In this document: positions 16,194 to 24,826 of the stretch, piece after piece
How positions within the stretch are numbered: the stretch's first letter is position 1
Layout of the letters: each line of letters begins with the position of its first letter
NCBI GenBank assembly: GCA_963814875.1
Contig: CAWFFJ010000018.1
Location: 310,001 to 374,000 of the forward strand
DNA: 64,000 nt
Direction of reading: 5' to 3'
Source: CAVSIS01 sp963814875
GTDB taxonomy: Bacteria > Acidobacteriota > Thermoanaerobaculia > Thermoanaerobaculales > Sulfomarinibacteraceae
Notes under the pieces: generated by a model
Databases searched by the model: none
What the model was told of the DNA's origin: nothing
Seen by the model: the letters and a program-made list of their open reading frames with translations, nothing else
Translations under genes and position numbers: made by a program

Positions 16194-18377
16194 CTAGAAC
16201 ACGCCTCGCACCGTGAGCTCTACCGCCCGCCCCGGCGCCAGAACCGCCTTCTCGTCCGCCGAGTCCAGATACCTCCGGTCGGAGAGGTTCCGGCCGAGGA
16301 GCTGGATCTCCAGGGCCTCGGTCACGCGGTACCCGAAACCGGCGTCGACCGCCACGTAGCCCGGAACCGTTTGCTCGCTCGGTCCAGGACGGCTGTCCCG
16401 CACGAACGCCGCGACCCGTGCCAACCACCACCAGCTCAGCGAGGGATCGCGTCGCAGGGTGATGATGACGCCGTCTGAGGGCACGTCGTTGGCGTCGGAG
16501 CCGTCGTCTCTCACCTCACCGCGCGCCCACTGGACTGCGAGCTGGCCCAGCAGACCGTTGCCAAGCGCGGCGAGCGCCTCCAGCTCGAGGCCCTTGATCT
16601 CCGACTCCCCCCGGTTGCGGAAGTAGTAGTCGCCGCTCTCGCGATAGCGCTCGATGAGGTCGCGAATCCGGTACAGGTAGCCGTAGCCGGCGACCGTCAC
16701 CGACCCGAACGAGTAGCGCAGCGCCAGGTCGAGCTGGCGGCTGGTCTCGGGGTCGAGCTCCGGGTTGCCAGTGATGAAGCCCCGTCCGGTGAGACCCCGG
16801 TAGTACCTGTCCGACAGCAGCGGGTCGCGGAAGCCGCGCGCGAGCTGCGCCGAGAGCTCGAGCCGCTCGGCGAGGGGGACCGTCGCGGATGCGAAGCCCG
16901 AGACCGCGGTCGAGGAGCGGCTGTCGTCACCGAAGTACCCACCGGTGTTCTTGGACTCCACGCGATCGGCACGCAGCCCGGCCGAGAGGCCGACCTTGCC
17001 GACCAGAACGGATGCTGCCCCGAACACCCCGAGGTCGGTCCGACTCGCGTCTTCGATCGAAACCTCGAGCTCGCGGTCTGCAACACCGCCGCCCGGCAGC
17101 AGTGTCAGCGTCTCGTTCGTCGCGAAGAGCCCGTACCTCCCGTTGGAGTCGACCCCGATCACCAGTCGGCCCCGAGCTCCGATGGCCCGCTCCGCCTCGA
17201 GGCGCAGGCCCCAATCGTGGGCGAAGACATCCGCGGTGGTCCGCGAGCTCGCGACGCCGTCCGAGACCGCATCGCTCGTTGTCAGGAGCTGGTACTCGTC
17301 CCAGCTCGCGCTCACCGCCAGCCGTGACCAGTCGCCCGGACCAGTCTGCTCGTAGCGGGCGCTGAGGCGATGGGAGTTCTCCTCCGGGTACCAGGTCGGC
17401 TTGGTTGCCGAGTCGGTGGCGGGCTTGCCGACGTCACGGGCGAGGTCGGTTCGCCACAGCACGCGCAGCATGCCGGCCCCGAGCTCCCGTTGGTAGCCGA
17501 GCCGCCCGCCGGACCACGTCCCACCGGAGTACGGCACCACGCCGTCCGGACTCGAGTAGTCGTCGCTGTCGCGCCAGTGTCCTCCGATCGAGATTCCACC
17601 TCCGAGACCGTCGAAGCCATACTCAGCCTCTGCTTCGCGCAACGAGTCGTTGGTTCCTCCGGTCAGGCTCCACCTCAGGTTCGGGTCGTCGCCGGGCGTG
17701 TGGATCCGCGTCCGCGACCTGATCAGGCCGCCGAAGGTGTCAGAGCCGTACGCCACCGAGCCCGGCCCGCGGACGATCTCGACCTCCTCGACCGTGGCCG
17801 GGACCACGAAGGTGCCTGAGGCCCCGGCGCGGCGTTCGGCCGTTACCCGCCCTTCGTCGAGCAGGATCAGGGTTCGGGAGCCTGTCATCCCGCGGATCGC
17901 CGGCACCGCGGCCGCACCGTTGCCGACCGACTCGGTTCCCGGAACCGTCGCGAGGACGTCGCCGAGCTGGCGCGGCATCCGCTGTTCAAGATCGCCCGAG
18001 CCCGACAGTGTGAACGCGGCCGCCGGCGGCAGCTCGAGGTCAGGCGCGGCGCCGAGCACCGTCACGCTGCCCGACATGCTGGCCGCAATCGTGAGCTCCA
18101 ACGGACCTTCGGCGGGAAGGCCGTCGACGCGGATCGGTGCGATCACGACTCCGTCCGCGCGGGTCACCAGAAGGTCGAACGGCGGCGGCGGGGCGTCTGC
18201 AAGCGTGAACCGCCCGTTGCGGTCGACGACTGCGGACTCCCGCTGACCCAGAATCTGAACCTGCGCGCCCCGAAGCGGCTGCCCGTCGGGTCGCACTAAA
18301 CGTCCCTCGAAGCCCCATGCTGACGCCGCCAGCAGCACCGCCAGCGCCAGCGCTGGCAGAATGTGGGTTTCCCTCAT
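16194..18377 (-). CDS. TonB-dependent outer-membrane receptor (727 aa)
   Basis: The signal peptide (1-22) is followed by a carboxypeptidase-regulatory-like beta domain (about 24-105), a plug (about 125-245: LGDVLATVPGTESVGN, AIRGMTGSRTLILLDEGRV, VEIVRGPGSVAYGSDTFGG) and a beta-barrel ending in the terminal Phe of LTVRGVF. AAGGAGAG precedes the ATG. Such receptors import siderophores, cobalamin or other ligands through TonB energy. The ligand cannot be told from sequence. It follows the 18496-19176 gene on the same strand by about 118 nt. Confidence 0.92.
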   Translation of the reverse strand: MRETHILPALALAVLLAASAWGFEGRLVRPDGQPLRGAQVQILGQRESAVVDRNGRFTLADAPPPPFDLLVTRADGVVIAPIRVDGLPAEGPLELTIAASMSGSVTVLGAAPDLELPPAAAFTLSGSGDLEQRMPRQLGDVLATVPGTESVGNGAAAVPAIRGMTGSRTLILLDEGRVTAERRAGASGTFVVPATVEEVEIVRGPGSVAYGSDTFGGLIRSRTRIHTPGDDPNLRWSLTGGTNDSLREAEAEYGFDGLGGGISIGGHWRDSDDYSSPDGVVPYSGGTWSGGRLGYQRELGAGMLRVLWRTDLARDVGKPATDSATKPTWYPEENSHRLSARYEQTGPGDWSRLAVSASWDEYQLLTTSDAVSDGVASSRTTADVFAHDWGLRLEAERAIGARGRLVIGVDSNGRYGLFATNETLTLLPGGGVADRELEVSIEDASRTDLGVFGAASVLVGKVGLSAGLRADRVESKNTGGYFGDDSRSSTAVSGFASATVPLAERLELSAQLARGFRDPLLSDRYYRGLTGRGFITGNPELDPETSRQLDLALRYSFGSVTVAGYGYLYRIRDLIERYRESGDYYFRNRGESEIKGLELEALAALGNGLLGQLAVQWARGEVRDDGSDANDVPSDGVIITLRRDPSLSWWWLARVAAFVRDSRPGPSEQTVPGYVAVDAGFGYRVTEALEIQLLGRNLSDRRYLDSADEKAVLAPGRAVELTVRGVF

Positions 18378-18495
18378 GTTCCCTCTCCTTCCGAGCGGGC
18401 TCGACGTGATGGCCGTCCGACCGCAGGACGGCCCTTACGACCGCGCGCGAGCCGACGCGCGGTTGAGAGCCGGACTTCTCGGGTGGATCGGGACT

Positions 18496-19176
18496 CTACG
18501 GTCGCAGCGGGAAGGAACCAGGACTTCGATCGACAGCCGGACTCCCTACCATCGAGGTGGTCGCCGCGCCGATGACCGCGACCCCTTGGGCCCGGAGCGA
18601 AGGCGCCGGCACGGCGCTGCGTGACGCGAGGCGGGCCTGCGCCCTGCGGCGATGGTGGAGCTCGGGCGCATCGAGCCTGGGTCGTGGAACGACCACCGCG
18701 GTGGTGACGGGCCGCGAGTCGGGAGCGGGCCACCACTCGCCCGCACGGTACTCGACCAGCGCGCTCGGTTGGGTGTCGACCGGCACGATCGTGAACGCCT
18801 CGCTCGGTGGGCACTCGACCTCACGCCCGCCGATGCCGACACGCAGCCGCAGCTTCGCGTAGGGTGCCGGCAGGTTCGGGACGTGCCACGCGTAGACCCC
18901 CAGCGCCGGATCAAGCTGTGGCGTCAGCCGCAGGCGGTAGCTCTGTCCGCCATCGACCGACAACAGCAGCTCGAACTCCTCGGTCCCCGGAGGCAGGGTC
19001 GACCACCGCACATGGGTGAGACCGCCGGCCACCACCCGATGACCGGACGCAGGCGCCAGGACCCGGCCCCAGCCGGCCTCGAGCCGGGTTGCCGAACCGG
19101 GACCGAGGAGAGCGAGCAGACATACACTGAACCCAACAACCGAGGTACGCCTCTGGAAAAGTCGACGAGATGACAC
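18496..19176 (-). CDS. Secreted protein of unknown function (226 aa)
   Basis: GTG at 19176 opens a signal sequence (hydrophobic to about residue 30). Residues 40-130 form an Ig-like or fibronectin-like strand pattern (GGLTHVRWSTLPPGTEEFEL, LSVDGGQSYRLRL, PYAKLRLRVGIGG), resembling Ser-Thr-rich GPI-anchored-type domains. The second half is Pro/Ala/Arg-rich with no motif. It lies 34 nt after the aminopeptidase gene and ahead of the TonB receptor, so it may be a surface partner of the receptor. The function is unknown. Confidence 0.6.
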   Translation of the reverse strand: MSSRRLFQRRTSVVGFSVCLLALLGPGSATRLEAGWGRVLAPASGHRVVAGGLTHVRWSTLPPGTEEFELLLSVDGGQSYRLRLTPQLDPALGVYAWHVPNLPAPYAKLRLRVGIGGREVECPPSEAFTIVPVDTQPSALVEYRAGEWWPAPDSRPVTTAVVVPRPRLDAPELHHRRRAQARLASRSAVPAPSLRAQGVAVIGAATTSMVGSPAVDRSPGSFPLRP

Positions 19177-19210
19177 GAAGCTCGTTTGTAGCAGCCGACT
19201 GCGGCCCGGG

Positions 19211-20596
19211 TCAAGCTCGCCGGCCGAGCGCGGCCTCGACCTCGTCGACGCGCTTGGGGATCTCCGGCCCGAGCACGCGGTGGCCGGAGTCCGTGATCAG
19301 CACGTCGTCCTCGATCCGGATGCCGCCGAAACCGATGAGCTCCGCGACGCGGTCGTAGCAGATGAAGTCGCGGTGGCGTCCCTCCCCGCGCCAGCGCTCG
19401 ATCAGCGCGGGTACGAAGTACACCCCGGGCTCGACCGTGATCACGAACCCCGGCTCGAGACGCCGCGCGAGGCGCAAGAAGTTGAGCCCGAACTGGGTCG
19501 ACCGGACCTCTCCCTCCGGGTAGCCCACGACATCGCCGAGGTCCTCCAGGTCGTGCACGTCGAGGCCCATCATGTGGCCGATCCCATGGGGAAAGAACAG
19601 CGCATGCGCGCCGGCGGCGACCGCCTCGTCGACGTCCCCCTGCATCAGGCCCAGGTCCTTGAGACCTCCGGCAATGGTGCGCGCCGCCACCATGTGGAGG
19701 TCACGGTTGGTGCGGCTCGGCGAAGCCGCCGCGATGGTCGCCATCTGCGCGCCGAGCACGACCTCGTAGACCTCGCGCTGGCGGGTCTCGAAGCGGCCGC
19801 TGACCGGGAACGTGCGGGTGATGTCCGAGGCGTAGAAGTACGGCGACTCGGTTCCGCTGTCGATCAGCAGCAGCTCGCCCTCGCGCAACGTATTGGCATA
19901 ACTCGTGTTGTGCAGTACCTCGCCGTGCACGCTGACGATCGGGTTGAAGGAGGGCTGGCGGTCCCGCTGCAGTGCGGGCGACATCAGTGCACCGGCGATC
20001 TCGGCCTCGGTGCGGCCAGGGGCGATGGCTGCCATCGCCGCGGCGTACATCTCTCGGCTGACGCCGATCGCCTCCTCGATCTCGGCGATCTCGGCCGCGG
20101 TCTTGACCGACCGCTGTGCCGCCACGGCACGGACCAGCTCCTTCGACGCACCCGCGAGCACGGCGTCGGGGGCCGCGTCCAGCAGCCGCGCCAGCTGGAG
20201 GGTCCGGTCCTCACGGTAGGGTGGCAGATAGCAAATCTGCACGCCGCGTCGGACCAGGTCAGCGAGGACGTCGGCGAGCGTTGCAATGTCGGCGGTCGCG
20301 GCGATCCCAGCCGTGCGGGCATGATCGTCGAGGGACGGGTGTGGTCCGAACCACACCAGGTCATCGGGGTGCGGAGGCTGGCCGTAGAGCACCTCGCGCC
20401 CATCGGGGAGGAGCAGGGCGGCAAGCCCGGCCTGGTTGACTCCGACGTAGTACAGGAAGTGCGAGTCCTGCCGGAACGGGTAGGTGTTGTCGCGGTAGTT
20501 GCGCGGCACGAGCTCGGAGCCAGGGAGCAGGATCGCGCCGGTCGGGACGGCGGTGCGCAGGGCCGCACGGCGTTCGTGGTGGGTCACGGGTTCCAT
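19211..20596 (-). CDS. Aminopeptidase P family (Xaa-Pro aminopeptidase, 461 aa)
   Basis: The N-terminal creatinase-like domain begins with TGAILLPGSELVPRNYRDNTYPFRQDSHFLYY, typical of bacterial PepP (shown here only in part: NYRDNTYPFRQDSHFLY). The pita-bread domain has all dinuclear-metal ligands: IDSGTE and DITRTFP (two Asp), HGIGHMMGLDVHD (His), TVEPGVYF (Glu) and GIRIEDDVLIT (Glu). It removes N-terminal residues before proline in the cytosol. Length is close to the E. coli enzyme (441). It heads a same-strand run with the secreted protein and the TonB receptor. Confidence 0.93.
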   Translation of the reverse strand: MEPVTHHERRAALRTAVPTGAILLPGSELVPRNYRDNTYPFRQDSHFLYYVGVNQAGLAALLLPDGREVLYGQPPHPDDLVWFGPHPSLDDHARTAGIAATADIATLADVLADLVRRGVQICYLPPYREDRTLQLARLLDAAPDAVLAGASKELVRAVAAQRSVKTAAEIAEIEEAIGVSREMYAAAMAAIAPGRTEAEIAGALMSPALQRDRQPSFNPIVSVHGEVLHNTSYANTLREGELLLIDSGTESPYFYASDITRTFPVSGRFETRQREVYEVVLGAQMATIAAASPSRTNRDLHMVAARTIAGGLKDLGLMQGDVDEAVAAGAHALFFPHGIGHMMGLDVHDLEDLGDVVGYPEGEVRSTQFGLNFLRLARRLEPGFVITVEPGVYFVPALIERWRGEGRHRDFICYDRVAELIGFGGIRIEDDVLITDSGHRVLGPEIPKRVDEVEAALGRRA

Positions 20597-20681
20597 GGGT
20601 TCACCTCCGGGGGCATTCTACCTGGGGGAGCGTGGTACGCGCTCCCTGGAAACCGAGGATCACGACCCTGCGGCAATCGTC

Positions 20682-22061
20682 TCAGCCGGAGCGTCGCGTG
20701 CTTCGTGCACCCGGCTTTGCGCCTGCGCGAGCACGGCTTGTCGTTTGCTTTCCGCCGCTGTTTGGAGCGCTCCCGTTGCGGCGCCAGATCACGCGCCCTG
20801 CGACGATCGTCGCCGCCGGGGCTCCCTTGAAGCTCTGGCCCGCGAACGGCGTGTTGCGCGAGCGCGAGCGAAAGGCCTTCGGGTCGACGGTGGTCCTCGC
20901 GCGCAGGTCGAGCAGGGTCACGTCCGCCGGGCCACCGGGCTTGAGACTTCCCCCCGGAAGCCGGAAGATCTCTGCCGGGCGCACCGACAGCAGCCGCACC
21001 AGCTGACTGATCCCGATCACACGCTGGTGCACCAGTCGGTCGAGCGCGACGGCCACGGTCGTCTCGAGTCCGACCACCCCGCTCGGCGCGTCGTTGAAGT
21101 CGAGGTCCTTCTCGTCGGAATGGCACGGGGAGTGGTCGCTCACCAGGGCGTCGATGGTTCCGTCGTAAACCCCCTCGAGCAGCGCCTCACGGTCGGCATG
21201 AGAGCGCAGCGGGGGATTGGTCTTCCAGTTCGGATGGTAGGTCGAGGCCGCGGCGTCGGCGTCAGTGAGCACGAGGTTGGCAAGTGCGACCTCGCAGGAC
21301 ACGTCGATGCCCCTGCGACGGCCCATCCGCACCAGGCCGAGGCTGCCGGCACTCGACAGGTGCGCGAGGTGCAGCCTCCCCCCGGTCAGCTCGGCGAGCA
21401 GCAGGTCGCGGGCGACCATGACCTCCTCGGTCGCGGAGGGGGTGCCGTGCAGCCCGATACGGGTCGAGATCTCGCCTTCATGCATCACGCCGCGGCCGCT
21501 CAGGGAGTGGTCCTCCTCGTGCACGACCACCGCGATGTCGAAGCTGCGGCAGTACTCGAGCACGCGACGCATCAGACCCGCGTCGGTAACCGGCCTCGGG
21601 CTGTCGGAGATGGCGACGGCGCCCTCCCTCACCATCTCGCCGATCTCGGCCATACCTTCGCCGTTGCGTCCCACCGACAGCGCACCGATCGGGTACACCC
21701 GCGCCAGCGCCGCGGCCGTTGCACGCTCGCGGATGAACCGCGTCACCGTCGGACCATCGTTGACAGGGAGCGTGTCGGCCATGCAGCACACTGCTGTGAA
21801 GCCTCCGGCGACCGCAGCCGCAGCCCCTGTGGCGATGGTCTCGACGTGCTCGTAGCCGGGCTCGCGGAGGTGGACATGGAGGTCGATGAAGCCCGGCGCC
21901 ACCACCAGCCCGGCGGCGTCGAGCTCCTCGGTGCGGGCCGGGACGTCAAGCCGCTCCGCGAGCGCCGCCACGTGCCCGTCCTCGAGAAGGACGTCCATGC
22001 CCTGGTCGAGGCCCTGGCTCGGATCGACGACGCGCCCGTTACGAATGAGAAGCCGGCTCAC
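20682..22061 (-). CDS. pyrC: Dihydroorotase (459 aa)
   Basis: GTG at 22061 starts VSRLLIRNGRVVDPSQG and overlaps pyrB by 23 nt. The metal site DLHVHLREPG, NPPLRSHADREAL and DALVSDHSPCH are present, as expected for an active class I dihydroorotase. It cyclises carbamoyl-aspartate in pyrimidine synthesis. The C-terminus extends about 25 residues past the usual end as a basic Ser/Ala/Arg tail. It is third in pyrR-pyrB-pyrC. Confidence 0.95.
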   Translation of the reverse strand: MSRLLIRNGRVVDPSQGLDQGMDVLLEDGHVAALAERLDVPARTEELDAAGLVVAPGFIDLHVHLREPGYEHVETIATGAAAAVAGGFTAVCCMADTLPVNDGPTVTRFIRERATAAALARVYPIGALSVGRNGEGMAEIGEMVREGAVAISDSPRPVTDAGLMRRVLEYCRSFDIAVVVHEEDHSLSGRGVMHEGEISTRIGLHGTPSATEEVMVARDLLLAELTGGRLHLAHLSSAGSLGLVRMGRRRGIDVSCEVALANLVLTDADAAASTYHPNWKTNPPLRSHADREALLEGVYDGTIDALVSDHSPCHSDEKDLDFNDAPSGVVGLETTVAVALDRLVHQRVIGISQLVRLLSVRPAEIFRLPGGSLKPGGPADVTLLDLRARTTVDPKAFRSRSRNTPFAGQSFKGAPAATIVAGRVIWRRNGSAPNSGGKQTTSRARAGAKPGARSTRRSG

Positions 22062-22998
22062 CGTGTCCTCCCGCGAGAAGGTAGAGAATCGCCATCCGGA
22101 TCGCGACACCGTTGGTGACCTGCTCAAGGATCACCGACTGCGGCCCGTCCGCCACCGCCGAGTCGATCTCGACGCCTCGGTTCATCGGGCCCGGGTGCAT
22201 GACGAGCGCCGCAGGTGTCGCCAGCGAGAGGCGCTCCGGAGTGAGGGCGAAGAAGTCGAAGTACTCGCGCTGTGAGGGGAAGCTCGACTCCTTCTGCCGC
22301 TCGCGCTGGATGCGCAGCATCATCACCACGTCAGCTCCGTCGAGGGCCGGCTCGAGCCGCAGGAAGGTCGACACACCCAGCTTCTCGACGTCGAGCGGCA
22401 GCAGCGATGCCGGCGCCGAGAAGCGGACCTCCGCACCCATTCGGGTGAGCAGAAAGGCGTTCGAGCGCGCCACCCGGGAGTGACGGATGTCGCCCGCGAT
22501 GACGACCTTGAGACCCTCGAGGCGACCGAAGTGACGGCGCATTGTGAAGGCGTCGAGCAGGGCCTGGGTGGGGTGCTCGTTGATCCCGTCACCAGCATTG
22601 ATGATTGAAGCGGGGACGAGCTCGGCGAGGCGGTGGGGCGCGCCCGAGTTCGGATGGCGAATGACGATGAAGTCCGGCGCCATCGCCATCAGGTTGCGTG
22701 CCGTGTCGATCAAGGTCTCGCCCTTTGTCACCGATGAGGTCGACGCGGAGAAGTTCAGCGTGTCCGCGGAGAGCCGCTTTTCGGCGACCTCGAACGAGAA
22801 CCGGGTCCGCGTCGAAGGCTCCATGAACAGATTGATGACTGCCCGGCCCCTCAGCGCCGGCACCTTCTTGATCGGCCGCCGGGCGACCTCGAGCAGCTCC
22901 TCGGCGGTGTCCAGCACCAGCTGGATCTCGCCGGGCGTCAGCGGAGCGATTCCCACCAGGTCCTTGCGGGTCAGCGCTGTCGCCGCCTCAACGGGCAT
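22039..22998 (-). CDS. pyrB: Aspartate carbamoyltransferase catalytic subunit (319 aa)
   Basis: MEPSTRTRFSFEVAEKRL is the carbamoyl-phosphate binding loop; SSVTKGETLIDTARNL, NAGDGINEHPTQALLD and VMHPGPMNRGVEI are further landmarks. It transfers carbamoyl to aspartate. The ATG at 22998 lies 11 nt inside pyrR. No pyrI is seen, as usual when PyrR controls the operon. Confidence 0.96.
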   Translation of the reverse strand: MPVEAATALTRKDLVGIAPLTPGEIQLVLDTAEELLEVARRPIKKVPALRGRAVINLFMEPSTRTRFSFEVAEKRLSADTLNFSASTSSVTKGETLIDTARNLMAMAPDFIVIRHPNSGAPHRLAELVPASIINAGDGINEHPTQALLDAFTMRRHFGRLEGLKVVIAGDIRHSRVARSNAFLLTRMGAEVRFSAPASLLPLDVEKLGVSTFLRLEPALDGADVVMMLRIQRERQKESSFPSQREYFDFFALTPERLSLATPAALVMHPGPMNRGVEIDSAVADGPQSVILEQVTNGVAIRMAILYLLAGGHGEPASHS

Positions 22999-23563
22999 CG
23001 TCCGCCTCCCTTCCGATCCACACGCTGTCCTCGCCGTCCACCTCCTGGAGGCGCACCTGGACGTCCTCGTCGCGCGAGGTCGGCAGGACCTTGCCAACCA
23101 CGTCGGGCGCGATCGGCAGCTCGCGGTGGCCGCGGTCGATCAGGACCGCCAGGCGCACCGCGCGCGGACGGCCCCAGTCGTTGAGCGTGTCGAGGGCCGC
23201 CCGGATCGTGCGTCCGGTAAAGAGCACGTCGTCCACCAGGTAGACCGTTGTGTTCTCGATCGAGCTCGGGAGAACGGTCTCCTTGAGCACCGGCTGGCGG
23301 TGGGCCGGCCGCCATGGACCAACGTCATCCCGGTAGAGGCTGATATCCAGCCGCCCTACCGTGACCGACTGCCCGGTGGCCTCCGTAATCGCAGCCGCAA
23401 GCCGGATCGAAAGCGGAACACCTCGTGTGTGGATACCCACCAGCATGAGCTGGTCGCCATCCCGCTCCACGATCTCGGCCGCCATGCGCGAAACCGTCCG
23501 TCCGAGGCCGGCCCTATCCAGCACCTGGACGCGTCGTCCGACCGCCCCGTCGTGTGCCTGCAT
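22988..23563 (-). CDS. pyrR: Bifunctional regulator/uracil phosphoribosyltransferase PyrR (191 aa)
   Basis: The PRPP loop VYLVDDVLFTGRTIRAALD, the N-terminal LVGIHTRGVPLS and the late LIDRGHRELPIAPDVVGK are diagnostic for PyrR. In this family UMP-bound protein binds the leader RNA and causes attenuation of pyr genes. Start was set at ATG 23563; the frame is open upstream but that part holds the leader hairpin. It heads pyrR-pyrB-pyrC with overlapping genes throughout. Confidence 0.94.
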   Translation of the reverse strand: MQAHDGAVGRRVQVLDRAGLGRTVSRMAAEIVERDGDQLMLVGIHTRGVPLSIRLAAAITEATGQSVTVGRLDISLYRDDVGPWRPAHRQPVLKETVLPSSIENTTVYLVDDVLFTGRTIRAALDTLNDWGRPRAVRLAVLIDRGHRELPIAPDVVGKVLPTSRDEDVQVRLQEVDGEDSVWIGREADDAR

Positions 23564-23587
23564 ACTGCCCCCGTTGCCTGGAACTTC

Positions 23588-23607
23588 AGCCTCCCGGGCG
23601 GGAGGCT
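23588..23607 (-). promoter_or_regulatory. Leader hairpin upstream of pyrR
   Basis: AGCCTCCC / GGGAGGCT form a perfect 8-bp stem with a GCCC loop about 25 nt ahead of the pyrR start. PyrR operons often have leader RNA stems, so this may be part of attenuation. The classic PyrR-binding loop consensus is not evident, so the role is uncertain. Confidence 0.4.
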
Positions 23608-23784
23608 GCGTCTCTTTCAATGCTGCCCAGCTGCCAAAATCGTACCACACGGGCTGAGCACCGGTCTGCCGTCAGCGCGACGGAGTTGTCCGCGACGATG
23701 CCGCCCTGCGGTACACTCCGGAAACGGGAGGATCTCGCGCTTGACGGCCGACGCATACAGCTCAGCCGCACGGTCAGGTCTGGC

Positions 23785-24786
23785 ATGATGCGCGCGATCG
23801 TGGTCGACCGCACGGGCGAGGGCTCGTCGCTGCGCCTCACCGAGGTTCTCGAGCCGACGCTCGGACCCGGCGACCTGCGGATCGCCGTCGCTTCCGCCGG
23901 TGTCAACCGCGCCGACCTCCTGCAGCGACGCGGTCTTTACCCGCCGCCTCCGGGTGCCTCCGACCTCCTCGGCCTGGAGTGCGCCGGCCGCGTGGTCGAG
24001 ACCGGCCGCGAGGTGACCGGGTGGAGCCTGGGCGACCGGACGATGGCGCTGCTGACCGGCGGCGGCTATGCGGAGTCGGTCGTGGTCCCGGCCGGCTGCG
24101 CGATGCCGGTTCCGGATGCACTCGACGACGTCGCCGCCGGCGCCGTGCCCGAGGTCTTCTTGACCGCGTTCCTGAACCTCTTCCTGCTCGGCGGGATCGA
24201 GGCCGGACAGACGGTGCTGGTCCACGGCGGCTCGGGAGGCGTTGGCACCGCGGCGATCGCCCTGTGCCGCCACAGCGGCGTGCGAGTCCTGGTGACGGCA
24301 GGCTCGCCCGAACGCTGCGAGAAGTGCCGTGAGCTTGGCGCCGACGCCGCTTTCGACCACACGCGGGAGGACTGGAAGGCTGGAGTACTGAGGGAGACCG
24401 GCGGGCGTGGCGTCGAGGTCGTTCTCGACTGCATCGGCGCGCCCTACCTGGCGCCCAATCTCTCCGTGCTGCGCAGCGACGGCCGCCTGGTGCTGATCGG
24501 GTCGATGGGAGGTACCGAGGCCACGATCTCGCTGCGCACGCTGCTCGCCCACCGGCTGACCGTCATCGGTTCGACCCTGCGAGCGCGTCCGGTGGATGCG
24601 AAGGCACGGATCGTCGGCGCATTCCTCGACCGGTTCGGCGGGGCCCTCGCGCGCGGCGAGGTGGCGCCCGAGATCGCAGCAGTGTTCCCTCTCAGCGAAG
24701 CCGAGGCCGCCCACCGGCTCATGAGCGACCGCGGCCACTTCGGCAAGATCGTGCTCACGGTCGCTGGAATGGCGGTCGGGTCGTGA
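23785..24786 (+). CDS. Zinc-free NAD(P)H quinone oxidoreductase, MDR family (333 aa)
   Basis: The order of motifs is ASAGVNRADLLQRRGLYPPP, the GLECAGRVVETG beta-strand and the nucleotide loop VLVHGGSGGVGTAAIALC. The absence of catalytic-zinc ligands and the NRADLLQRRG/YPPPPGAS opening place it with PIG3/TP53I3-like quinone reductases. It would reduce quinones or reactive carbonyls with NADPH. ATG 23785 and 23788 are adjacent candidates. It is divergent from pyrR and 40 nt ahead of the octaheme cytochrome gene. Confidence 0.9.
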   Translation: MMRAIVVDRTGEGSSLRLTEVLEPTLGPGDLRIAVASAGVNRADLLQRRGLYPPPPGASDLLGLECAGRVVETGREVTGWSLGDRTMALLTGGGYAESVVVPAGCAMPVPDALDDVAAGAVPEVFLTAFLNLFLLGGIEAGQTVLVHGGSGGVGTAAIALCRHSGVRVLVTAGSPERCEKCRELGADAAFDHTREDWKAGVLRETGGRGVEVVLDCIGAPYLAPNLSVLRSDGRLVLIGSMGGTEATISLRTLLAHRLTVIGSTLRARPVDAKARIVGAFLDRFGGALARGEVAPEIAAVFPLSEAEAAHRLMSDRGHFGKIVLTVAGMAVGS

Positions 24787-24826
24787 TGCGGGTGTGGGCA
24801 CGACACCGCCGGACGGGAGCAGCGCC

